Shown here: piece after piece, positions 1 to 7,439 of the stretch
Layout: every line of letters begins with the position of its first letter
Position numbering within the stretch: position 1 is the first letter of the stretch
Origin: Betaproteobacteria bacterium
GTDB lineage: Bacteria > Pseudomonadota > Gammaproteobacteria > Burkholderiales > Casimicrobiaceae
NCBI GenBank assembly: GCA_005883655.1
Contig: VBDA01000152.1
Location: forward strand, 1-30,526
DNA: 30,526 bases
Direction: 5' to 3'
Program-made: the position numbers and the translations under genes
The notes under the pieces: generated by a model
Databases searched by the model: none
What the model saw: only the letters and a program-made list of their open reading frames with translations
What the model was told of the DNA's origin: nothing

Positions 1-364
1 CCGTCATCGCGCCGGTGCGCATGTCGGTGATCGACGTGGCGTCGAGCAGCGCGACGGGCATGCCGGTTCGCGGATCGAAAAGATTGAGCAGCGCCATCTC
101 CGATGGCAGCCCGAGCTTGTAGTTGTCGACGTAGTCTCCGACGATCTTGACGCCGGCGAGACCGAGCGGCGCGACATAGCCGCGCAAAACATTGAAGTGA
201 CCGTTGAACGCGGGATCGGGAATGAGGTGCACGCGCGGCTCGATCACGGTCTGCCCGCGACCCTGTGCAAGCAGGCCCGACTCGACCGCACCGAGAATTT
301 CGTCGTCGGTGAGCTTGAGCGCGTCGACGTCCGGACCGTTCAGATAGTGCATGAAGATGCTCAT
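1..364 (-). CDS. Ornithine cyclodeaminase/mu-crystallin family protein, N-terminal part
   Basis: This is the first ~121 residues of a protein whose 3' end lies beyond the left edge. Translation from the ATG at 364 gives MSIFMHYLNGPDVDAL and later FDPRTGMPVALLDATSITD followed by MRTGAM. That stretch is typical of the ornithine cyclodeaminase/mu-crystallin/alanine dehydrogenase family, NAD(P)-dependent enzymes acting on amino or imino acids. The start overlaps the hutF stop by four bases (ATGA, 361-364), so it is probably co-transcribed and translationally coupled with the hut genes. The substrate cannot be told from the N-terminus. A real ornithine cyclodeaminase (ornithine to proline) is possible, as is another imine reductase. 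The family call is fairly sure; the link to histidine breakdown is inference from position. Confidence 0.75.
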   Translation of the reverse strand, partial: MSIFMHYLNGPDVDALKLTDDEILGAVESGLLAQGRGQTVIEPRVHLIPDPAFNGHFNVLRGYVAPLGLAGVKIVGDYVDNYKLGLPSEMALLNLFDPRTGMPVALLDATSITDMRTGAMT

Positions 365-1735
365 GACGTAAGCTCCCGCAGCGCTCCCGCATAGCGCGTT
401 GCGATGCCTTCTTCGAGCGCGTGCCGCCCGTCGCGGATGACCCATTGGCCTCCGACCATGACGTGGCGCACCGGGTTGCCGAGCGCGCAGAACACGTAGG
501 CATCGAGCCACGAAGCGCGGTCGCGTCCGATCAGCGACGAATGGTTCGCGTCGAGCACGACGAGATCGGCGCGCTGTCCGGCCATGAGCCCGTTCACCGG
601 TCGGCCCGACGCCTGCGCGCCGCCGTGAAGCGCCTGTCGATAGAGCGTTTCACCGCCAGAGTGTTAGCCTGTGCGGTCACCGGCCGGCCTTACGACATTG
701 CGCTGTCGAAGCTTCAGGCGCTGGCCATACTCGAGCCAGCGCAATTCTTCGGCGCAGCTGGTCGAGATGTTGCTATCGCTGCCGATGCCGTAGACGCCGC
801 CCTCGCCAACATATTCCGGCAGCGCGAAGAAGCCATCGCCGAGATTCGCTTCCGTTGTCGGGCACAGCCCCACTGTTGCTCCCGTCCGTGCTAGCGCGAG
901 TGTTTCGCCCGCTTTCATGTGCGTAGCGTGTACGAGACACCATGCGGGCGAAACCGGCTGCCTGTCGAGGAGCCACTGCACCGGCCGCTGCCCTGACCAG
1001 GCCAGGCAATCGTCGACCTCCTTTGCCTGCTCCGCGACGTGAATGTGAATCGGTCCGCCGCCGATCGCGCCGAGCCCCTCGACCAGCACGTCGAGCGCTT
1101 GCGGAGGAACGGCACGAAGCGAGTGCGGCGCGACGCCGACACGCACCGTATCACCGTGCCACCGGCGCAGGCTCTGCACCATGCCCAACAGCTCCTCCGG
1201 GTCACCGACGAAGCGCCGTTGTTCGGGATGTGGCGGCACGCCACCGAAGCCGGAGGCCATGTACAGCACGGGCAACAGCGTGAGCCCGAGGCCGGCTTCC
1301 TGCGCCGCGGCGATGATGCGCTCGGATATCTCGCCAGGGTTCGCGTAACGTTCACCCTTGGCGTCCCGATGCAGGTAGTGAAACTCACAGACGGAGGTAT
1401 ACCCGCCTTTCAAGAGCTCCACGTAGAGCTGTGCAGCAATGGAGCCGATCGCCTGCCGCGACGAAGCGGTACATCAGATCGCGCCACGTCCAGAAGCTGT
1501 CGGCCAGGTGGTCGGAACCGCTGCTCTCGGCTAACCCTGCCATCGCGCGCTGGAAAGCATGCGAATGCAGGTCGCAAAGTCCGGGAAGCACGGGTCCATC
1601 GATGCGCTCACAACCGTCGGCATTCGCGTCCGCATCGATGCGCACGATGCTTCCTTGCGCGTCGACTTCGCATCGCACGTTACGCGCCCAGCCGTCAGCA
1701 AGCCAGACATCGCTGGCGAACCATGGCTGCCTCAT
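361..1735 (-). pseudogene. hutF: Formimidoylglutamate deiminase HutF, broken by a frameshift and an in-frame stop
   Basis: HutF is an amidohydrolase that deiminates N-formimino-L-glutamate to N-formyl-L-glutamate in the five-step Hut pathway. The N-terminal part (1735 to about 1440) carries the metal motif HSHAFQRAM and ends in RDLMYRFVAA. The frame then shifts: QLYVELLKGGYTSVCEFHYL reads on in another frame, with a net loss of about 11 nt compared with what I expect of the family. The middle part has HIHVAEQ, WCLVHATHM and GIGSDSNIS. A TAA stop at 664-666 interrupts this same frame, after which SGGETLYRQALHGG and a normal HutF C-terminus continue to the TGA at 361. The total span fits a normal ~455-residue HutF. 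All expected metal and substrate motifs survive, so the damage is recent or is a sequence error. The gene lies 22 nt after hutI and overlaps the next gene by ATGA. Confidence 0.85.
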
Positions 1736-1757
1736 CGGCGGCCACCGGCGGCACGTT

Positions 1758-3041
1758 TCAAGACGGGACCACCGCGAATGTTCCGCCGCGCACGATGCGG
1801 TGACAGGGGTTGTAGCCGAGCCGGTACGCCAGCTCGCCCGGCGACTCGAGATCGTCCCATAGCACGAAATCGGCCGCCAGCCCGGCTTGCAGCATGCCGC
1901 AGCGGTTCTGCAGCCCCAACGCGTGCGCCGCGTGACGCGTTACACCCGCCAGCGCTTCGGCTGGTGTCAGACGAAAGAGCGTGCATGCCATATTGAGCGC
2001 AAGCAGCAAGGATGTCGTCGGCGACGTGCCGGGATTGCAGTCGGTGGCGACCGCCATCGGGACGCCCGCCTTGCGCAACGCGGCGACCGGCGGCACCCGA
2101 GTGTCGCGCAGGAAATAGAACGCCGTGGGGAGGAGCACCGCCACTGTCCCGGCAGCCGCCATGGCCTCGATGCCTGCCGCCGAAAGATGTTCGAGGTGGT
2201 CCGCCGAAAGCGCTCGATAACTAGCGGCGAGCGCGGCGCCGTCCTGGTCGGAAAGCTGCTCCGCATGGAGCTTGACCGGCAAGCCGGCGCGCTGCGCCGC
2301 TTCGAACACCCGCGCAGTTTGGGCGCGGGTGAAACCAATGGTGTCGCAGAAAGCATCGACGGCGTCGACGAGACCCGTCGAGGCGAGCGAGGGGATGACA
2401 TCGTCGCAGACAAAATCGACATACGCGTCGGGCCGGCCCGCGAACTCGCGCGGAAGCGCGTGCGCGCCCAGATAGCTGGTGCGTACTCGAATGCCGAACC
2501 TGTGGCCGAGCCGGCGCGCTACGCGCAGCATCTTCGCTTCGGTGTCCAGATCGAGCCCGTAACCCGACTTGATCTCTATCGTCGTCACGCCCTCGCGCAA
2601 CAACGGCGCAAGGCGGGCGGCGGATTGCTCGAGGAGCTCGTCCTCGGCAGCGGCGCGCGTCGCCGCCACCGTCGCCGCAATGCCGCCTCCCTCGCGCTCG
2701 ATGGATTCATAGGACGCGCCCTTGAGACGGAGCTCGAATTCGCGGGCGCGATTGCCTGCATGCACGATATGAGTGTGGCAATCGATGAGGCCGGGCGTCA
2801 TCCAGCGGCCGCCCGCGTCATGCACGACCATTTTGGCGTCGTCGGGGTCATCGATGCGAGCGTCGAGCGCGCCCGCGGGTAATTCGCGCCGCGGTCCGAC
2901 CCACGCGATGCGCCGGTCCTTCACCGCGAGCGCGCCGTCCATGATCGTGCCGTAAGCGCTCGCCACCGTCATCGTGGCGAGCTGGGCGTTCACCCATAAC
3001 GCGTCCCAGCGCTGGCGAGGAGGCGCACTGCGTACGCTCAC
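1758..3041 (-). CDS. hutI: Imidazolonepropionase
   Basis: HutI hydrolyses 4-imidazolone-5-propionate to N-formimino-L-glutamate, the third step of histidine degradation, in the cytoplasm. The translation has the amidohydrolase metal motif DCHTHIVHAGNRAREFELR near residues 87-105, then KLHAEQLSD, SADHLEH, and ATDCNPGTSPTTSLL towards the C-terminus. I chose the GTG at 3041, giving 427 residues, close to the family length. The frame stays open further upstream, but that stretch overlaps the hutD-like gene and does not resemble HutI. The start overlaps the upstream stop as GTGA (3038-3041), which indicates translational coupling. The gene appears intact. Its product is the substrate of the damaged HutF just downstream. 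Confidence 0.95.
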   Translation of the reverse strand: MSVRSAPPRQRWDALWVNAQLATMTVASAYGTIMDGALAVKDRRIAWVGPRRELPAGALDARIDDPDDAKMVVHDAGGRWMTPGLIDCHTHIVHAGNRAREFELRLKGASYESIEREGGGIAATVAATRAAAEDELLEQSAARLAPLLREGVTTIEIKSGYGLDLDTEAKMLRVARRLGHRFGIRVRTSYLGAHALPREFAGRPDAYVDFVCDDVIPSLASTGLVDAVDAFCDTIGFTRAQTARVFEAAQRAGLPVKLHAEQLSDQDGAALAASYRALSADHLEHLSAAGIEAMAAAGTVAVLLPTAFYFLRDTRVPPVAALRKAGVPMAVATDCNPGTSPTTSLLLALNMACTLFRLTPAEALAGVTRHAAHALGLQNRCGMLQAGLAADFVLWDDLESPGELAYRLGYNPCHRIVRGGTFAVVPS

Positions 3042-3361
3042 GGCGCGCCCGCCTCCGTCGGATCCCGCCCTGCGCGCAAGGCCGCGTCCAGAAGCGTCAG
3101 ATGAACGGCGATGATCGCCGGCGAACTCGCTCCGGTCGAGGCGATGCAGAAGGTTTCGCCCGACGGCGAGCACGCATCAATGCGCAGCGTTTGGCCGCTC
3201 TCGGCGAACGGAGGACTTGCGACCTCGCCTCCAATCTTCGCGGAATCCGGCCAGCGCGCGATCTCGGTAGTGATGCCGCCGCCTTTTTTCCACGGCATTA
3301 TGGCGTAGTGCGCGGGCGTCAGCACCGTCGCGGCGGCTCCGAGCGTCGTCCGCGTGACCAA
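3038..3361 (-). CDS. hutD: HutD-like protein, shortened
   Basis: HutD is a small cupin-fold protein of hut operons, thought to tune histidine-utilisation activity. This 107-residue product keeps the N-terminal signature HYAIMPWKKGGGITTEIARW. After that it loses the family pattern: the usual WR(V/L)S segment is missing, and only a VASPPFAESG stretch recalls the following VAS-GPF-F part. Full HutD is about 180-200 residues, so roughly half is absent or unrecognisable. The reading frame is nevertheless open to a TGA that overlaps the hutI start. The start used is a TTG at 3361, 13 nt after the hutU stop; no ATG is available in frame nearby. Position between hutU and hutI matches hutD in Pseudomonas and Burkholderia-type operons. 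Function of this short version is doubtful. Confidence 0.6.
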   Translation of the reverse strand: MVTRTTLGAAATVLTPAHYAIMPWKKGGGITTEIARWPDSAKIGGEVASPPFAESGQTLRIDACSPSGETFCIASTGASSPAIIAVHLTLLDAALRAGRDPTEAGAP

Positions 3362-3374
3362 TGCAATATCCGCA

Positions 3375-5060
3375 TCAATCGATCGAGGGCAGGCGCAGCC
3401 TGTGCTCGCGCGCGCACTCGATCGCGGTCGCGTAACCGGCGTCGGCGTGACGCATCACGCCGGTCGCGGGATCGTTCCAAAGCACCCGCGCGATGCGCTT
3501 GTCGGCTTCCGGCGTGCCGTCGCAGACGATCACCAGGCCTGCGTGCTGCGAGAAACCGATCCCCACGCCTCCACCGTGATGGAAGCTCACCCACGTCGCG
3601 CCGCTTGCGGTGTTGAGCAGCGCGTTGAGAAGAGGCCAGTCGGAAACCGCGTCCGAGCCATCGCGCATCGATTCGGTCTCGCGATTGGGGCTGGCCACCG
3701 ATCCCGCATCGAGATGATCGCGCCCGATGACAATGGGCGCTTTCAACTCGCCGGTGCGCACCATTTCGTTGAAAGCGAGTCCAGCGCGTTCACGTTCGCC
3801 GAGTCCGATCCAGCATATTCGTGCGGGGAGCCCCTGGAACGCAATCCTCTCGCGCGCCATGTCGAGCCAGCGGTGAAGCGGTGCGTCGTCGGGGAAGAGC
3901 TCCTTCATCCTGCGATCGGTCCGGTAGATGTCTTCGGGATCGCCCGACAGAGCGACCCATCTGAACGGGCCCTTGCCCCGGCAGAAAAGCGGGCGGATGT
4001 AGGCAGGAACGAATCCGGGAAAGTCGAACGCGTCGGCGACGCCCTCTTCCCACGCTACCTGACGGATATTGTTGCCGTAATCGACGGTAGGGATGCCCAG
4101 GCGGAGAAATCCCAGCATCGCGCCGACGTGTTTCACGATCGACGCTCTGGCAGCGGTCTCGAGCCCCTTGGCATTGGATTGCTGCGCGTCGCGCCAGCGC
4201 GCGACCGTCCATCCGGCGGGCAAATAGCCGTGCACGAGATCGTGGGCCGAGGTCTGGTCGGTCACGATATCCGGACGCATCCCGCCCGATTGCGAGCGGG
4301 CCAGTATTTCCGGCAGCAACTCGGCCGCGTTGCCGAGGAGCCCGACCGAAGTCGCCGTCTTGCGCTCGACCGCATCGCGAATCATGGCCAGCGCCTGGTC
4401 CAAGCCATGCGCCTTGTGCTCGAGGTAGCGGGTGCGCAAGCGGAAATCGATGCGCGACTCCTGACATTCGATCACCAGCACCGAAGCGCCCGCCAGCACG
4501 CCGGCGAGCGGCTGTGCGCCTCCCATGCCGCCGAGACCCGCGGTCAGGATCCACTTGCCCGAGAGATCGCCTCCGTAGTGCTGGCGGCCGGCCTCGACAA
4601 AGGTCTCGTAGGTACCCTGCACGATCCCCTGCGATCCGATGTAGATCCAGGACCCGGCGGTCATCTGGCCGTACATCATGAGCCCGGCGCGATCCAGCTC
4701 GCTGAATTTCTCCGACGTCGCCCAGTAGGGTACGAGGTTGGAATTGGCAATCAGCACACGCGGCGCGTCAGCATGGGTCTTGAAAACGCCCACCGCTTTG
4801 CCCGACTGAATCAGCAGCGACTCGTCTTCCTCGAGCTCTTTCAGGGCGGCGATAATTCCGTCGTAGCATGGCCAGTTGCGCGCCGCACGGCCGCTGCCAC
4901 CGTAGACCACGAGCCGATGCGGATCCTCGGCCACCTCCGCGTCGAGATTGTTCTGGATCATCCGGTACGCGGCTTCGATCAGCCAGTTCCTGCACGTCAA
5001 AGTCGTCCCGCGCGGTGCCTTGATGACTCGCATTGGATCGAAGCGGAGGTCGTTTTCTGT
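3375..5060 (-). CDS. hutU: Urocanate hydratase
   Basis: HutU converts urocanate to 4-imidazolone-5-propionate with NAD+ as a tightly bound electrophile, the second step of histidine degradation. The protein matches the family along its length: VYGGSGRAARNW, MYGQMTAGSWIYIGSQGIVQ, TAGLGGMGGAQPL (dinucleotide-binding), MVRTGELKAPIVIGRDHLD, and FHHGGGVGIGFSQHAG. The start is uncertain. The frame extends to a GTG at 5144 (589 residues, long for the family). A TTG at 5060 with a GAGGG about 10 nt upstream gives 561 residues and an N-terminus running RFDPMRVIKAPRG as in homologues. An ATG at 5033 gives 552. I prefer 5060. It is the first recognisable hut gene of the run; no hutH (histidine ammonia-lyase) is present in the window. 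Confidence 0.95.
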   Translation of the reverse strand, partial: TENDLRFDPMRVIKAPRGTTLTCRNWLIEAAYRMIQNNLDAEVAEDPHRLVVYGGSGRAARNWPCYDGIIAALKELEEDESLLIQSGKAVGVFKTHADAPRVLIANSNLVPYWATSEKFSELDRAGLMMYGQMTAGSWIYIGSQGIVQGTYETFVEAGRQHYGGDLSGKWILTAGLGGMGGAQPLAGVLAGASVLVIECQESRIDFRLRTRYLEHKAHGLDQALAMIRDAVERKTATSVGLLGNAAELLPEILARSQSGGMRPDIVTDQTSAHDLVHGYLPAGWTVARWRDAQQSNAKGLETAARASIVKHVGAMLGFLRLGIPTVDYGNNIRQVAWEEGVADAFDFPGFVPAYIRPLFCRGKGPFRWVALSGDPEDIYRTDRRMKELFPDDAPLHRWLDMARERIAFQGLPARICWIGLGERERAGLAFNEMVRTGELKAPIVIGRDHLDAGSVASPNRETESMRDGSDAVSDWPLLNALLNTASGATWVSFHHGGGVGIGFSQHAGLVIVCDGTPEADKRIARVLWNDPATGVMRHADAGYATAIECAREHRLRLPSID

Positions 5061-5166
5061 GCTGGAATGCTTCAAGCGGGTTTTGCCCTCGAACTCTCGA
5101 TCGGCGCGCCGATGGTGGATGAAGGCGAACCCGGATGCCGTCACGCCGCCATCGACGCTCGGATTC

Positions 5167-7218
5167 TCATTCCTCTTCGTGCTTGCGGGACTTTCGGTAC
5201 TCCGCCGACAATTGTTGCTGAAGGTTGGCCGGCGCCGGCTCGTAGTGCGACAACTGCATCGTCCAGCTTCCCTGCCCTCCCGTCACCGACTTCAGCCGCG
5301 CCGAGTAGCCGTCCAGCTCGACCAGCGGTGCGAGGCCGGTGATCGCTAGCACTCCCGTCTGCATGCCCTTGGTCCCGGTAACCTGCCCGCGGCGCGACGA
5401 CAGATCGCCGGCGATGTCTCCGGTCTTCGCGTCAGGGCATATCACCTCCACGCTGACGATCGGCTCCAGCACGATGGGCTTTGCCTTTTCGATCGCGTCG
5501 AGGAATGCCTTGCGGCCTGCGGAGACGAACGCGACTTCCTTGGAATCGACGGGGTGGTGCTTGCCGTCGTAGATGACGACGCGCACGTCGTGCATCGGGA
5601 AACCCGCGATGGCGCCCGTGGCGAGGACCTGCTCGACGCCCTTGCGCACCGCCGGCATGAACTGATGCGGAATGACACCGCCCTTGGTCGAGTCAACGAA
5701 CTCGAAGCCCGCTCCGCGCGCCCGCGGCTCGATGCGCAGCGACACTTCTCCGAACTGACCTGCGCCGCCGGTCTGCTTCTTGTGGCGGTGGAAACCGTCC
5801 GCCGGCGCAGTGATCGTTTCGCGATACGGAATGCGCGGTGGCCGGGTCTCGATCTCCAGCTTGAACTGTGTCGCCATGCGCTCGAGGACCGAGCGCAGAT
5901 GCAACTCTCCCAGCGCGCGCAGCACGGTCTCGTTGCTGTTCGGATCGTGCTCGACCACCAAGGTCGGGTCCTCCGCCGTCAGCCGATGCAGCACCTCCCA
6001 GATTCTCTGCTCGTCGCCGCGCTTTTTCGGCGCCAGCGCGACACCCTGCATCGGCGTCGGGAACTCCAGCGGACGCATGTGGATGTGGTCCTCGTCGTGC
6101 GAGTCGTGGAGCACACAGTCGAATTCGATTTCATCGACCTTCGCCACTGCCGCGATGTCGCCGGGCACTGCGCTGTCGATCTCGACGTTCTTTCCGCCTT
6201 GAAGCATGAAGAGGTGCCCGACCTTGAACGGCTTGCGGCTGTCGCCGACAAAAAGCTGCGTATCCCGCGTGACCGTGCCCTGATGGACGCGAAAAACCCC
6301 AAGCTTGCCGACGAAGGGGTCCATCACCACCTTGAACACGTGGGCGAGCACGTGTTTCTTCGGGCTGGGCTCGGAACGGAACTCGACGACGTTCTCGCCC
6401 TCTCCCTTGATGAACAACGGCGGATTTCCTTCGGCGGGATTCGGCAGCAATTTCACGAAGATGTCCAGCAGCTCCGCGACGCCGGCGCCGTTCCGCGCGG
6501 AAACGAAACACACCGGTACCAGGTGCCCCTCGCGCAACGCTTTCTCGAACGGCACATGCAGCTGATCGGGAGAAATCTCGCCTTGCTCGAGGTAGAGCGA
6601 CATCAGTGCTTCGTCGACTTCCACGACCTGATCCACCAACGCACGGTGAGCCTCGGCGACGGAGGAAAAATCCGATTCGCCCGCGGGATTGAAAAAACAA
6701 TCGACGACCCGCCGGCCATTGTCGGAGGGAAGGTTGATCGGCAGGCACTCTTTTCCGAACGTGGCCTGGATGGCGGACAAGAGACTCGGGAGATCGACAT
6801 TTTCGGCGTCGATCTTGTTGACGACCACCAGCCGGCACAATTTCCTCTGCGCGGCCCAGTCCATCATGCGCGAAGCGATCATTTCGATGCCGGACGAAGC
6901 ATTGATCACGACGGCTGCCGTTTCCACCGCGTCGAGCGCGCCGATCGACTGGCCGATGAAATCGGGAAAGCCGGGAGTGTCGATCATGTGCACCCGCGTC
7001 CCTTGCGTTTCCAGATGCAGCACCGACGAGCGCAAGGAATGCTGCCACGCCCGTTCCAGCGGATCGAAATCGCTGACGGCGGAGCCACGTTCAACCGAGC
7101 CGGCGACCTGGACCGACCCCGACTTCAGCAGCAATGCTTCGGCAAGCGTGGTCTTGCCTGACGCTCCGTGACCCACCAGGGCCAGCGTGCGGATATTCTC
7201 CGTGGCGAATTGCGCCAT
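5167..7218 (-). CDS. Elongation factor G-like GTPase (EF-G paralogue)
   Basis: A 683-residue translation-factor GTPase with the EF-G domain order. The P-loop GHGASGKT is at residues 16-23, DTPG at 80-83 and NKID at 134-137. Domain II follows, then domain III around RALGELHLRSVLERM, domain IV around the KKQTGGAGQFGEVSLRIEP segment, and a C-terminal domain V. Switch I lacks the RGITI motif of the canonical translocase; the equivalent stretch is VSDFDPLERAWQHSLRSSV. This is the pattern of the EF-G-like paralogue group (FusA2/TM1651-like), whose exact role is not settled. The start at 7218 is well supported by AAGGAGG at 7227-7233, eight bases upstream. It is transcribed towards the hut genes, ending about 106 nt before the preferred hutU start, so read-through into hutU is possible. 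Confidence 0.88.
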   Translation of the reverse strand: MAQFATENIRTLALVGHGASGKTTLAEALLLKSGSVQVAGSVERGSAVSDFDPLERAWQHSLRSSVLHLETQGTRVHMIDTPGFPDFIGQSIGALDAVETAAVVINASSGIEMIASRMMDWAAQRKLCRLVVVNKIDAENVDLPSLLSAIQATFGKECLPINLPSDNGRRVVDCFFNPAGESDFSSVAEAHRALVDQVVEVDEALMSLYLEQGEISPDQLHVPFEKALREGHLVPVCFVSARNGAGVAELLDIFVKLLPNPAEGNPPLFIKGEGENVVEFRSEPSPKKHVLAHVFKVVMDPFVGKLGVFRVHQGTVTRDTQLFVGDSRKPFKVGHLFMLQGGKNVEIDSAVPGDIAAVAKVDEIEFDCVLHDSHDEDHIHMRPLEFPTPMQGVALAPKKRGDEQRIWEVLHRLTAEDPTLVVEHDPNSNETVLRALGELHLRSVLERMATQFKLEIETRPPRIPYRETITAPADGFHRHKKQTGGAGQFGEVSLRIEPRARGAGFEFVDSTKGGVIPHQFMPAVRKGVEQVLATGAIAGFPMHDVRVVIYDGKHHPVDSKEVAFVSAGRKAFLDAIEKAKPIVLEPIVSVEVICPDAKTGDIAGDLSSRRGQVTGTKGMQTGVLAITGLAPLVELDGYSARLKSVTGGQGSWTMQLSHYEPAPANLQQQLSAEYRKSRKHEEE

Positions 7219-7244
7219 GCTTGTTGCCTCCTTGAATTTCCGTA

Positions 7245-7250
7245 ATTCTA
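7245..7250 (-). promoter_or_regulatory. Possible -10 element for the EF-G-like gene
   Basis: On the minus strand the hexamer TAGAAT lies 26 bases before the start codon and matches five of six positions of the sigma-70 -10 consensus. I see no good -35 hexamer at 16-18 bases. The stretch 7251-7388 holds nothing else I recognise apart from a small GCCTG/CAGGC stem without a T-run. The element is plausible because the preceding pil cluster ends in a terminator, so this gene needs its own promoter. Confidence 0.25.
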
Positions 7251-7388
7251 CCTTGGCCCAGCCTGGATTCGATTTTCCTCAGATGGCCGTCGGTTCGCCG
7301 CCCCTTAAATCATGACCATGGACAGCGCTTGGCGCCTGTAACGCAGGCTGGCTCGGCAAGCGAGTTTTCTTAGAAGACAATGCCGCGC

Positions 7389-7418
7389 AAAAAAAAGCGG
7401 CGCGAAGACTCGCGCCGC
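7389..7418 (-). terminator. Intrinsic terminator after pilL
   Basis: On the minus strand an eight-base perfect stem, GCGGCGCG pairing with CGCGCCGC around a six-base loop AGTCTT, is followed directly by eight T residues (7396-7389). It begins 22 nt after the pilL stop codon. This is a textbook Rho-independent terminator and closes the pilG-to-pilL transcription unit. On the plus strand the same stem is followed by only four T, so it should act mainly on leftward transcription. Confidence 0.9.
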
Positions 7419-7439
7419 GTTTTGCCGCAAACGGAGCCG

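Noticed and set aside
3354..5342. Plus-strand open frame of 662 codons opposite hutU
   Set aside because: It lies antisense to an unmistakable urocanate hydratase and has no recognisable domain; long antisense frames are common in GC-rich codon-biased genes.
5554..7161. Plus-strand open frame of 535 codons opposite the EF-G-like gene
   Set aside because: Antisense shadow of a well-supported GTPase gene; the composition is Arg/His/Asp-rich and matches no family.
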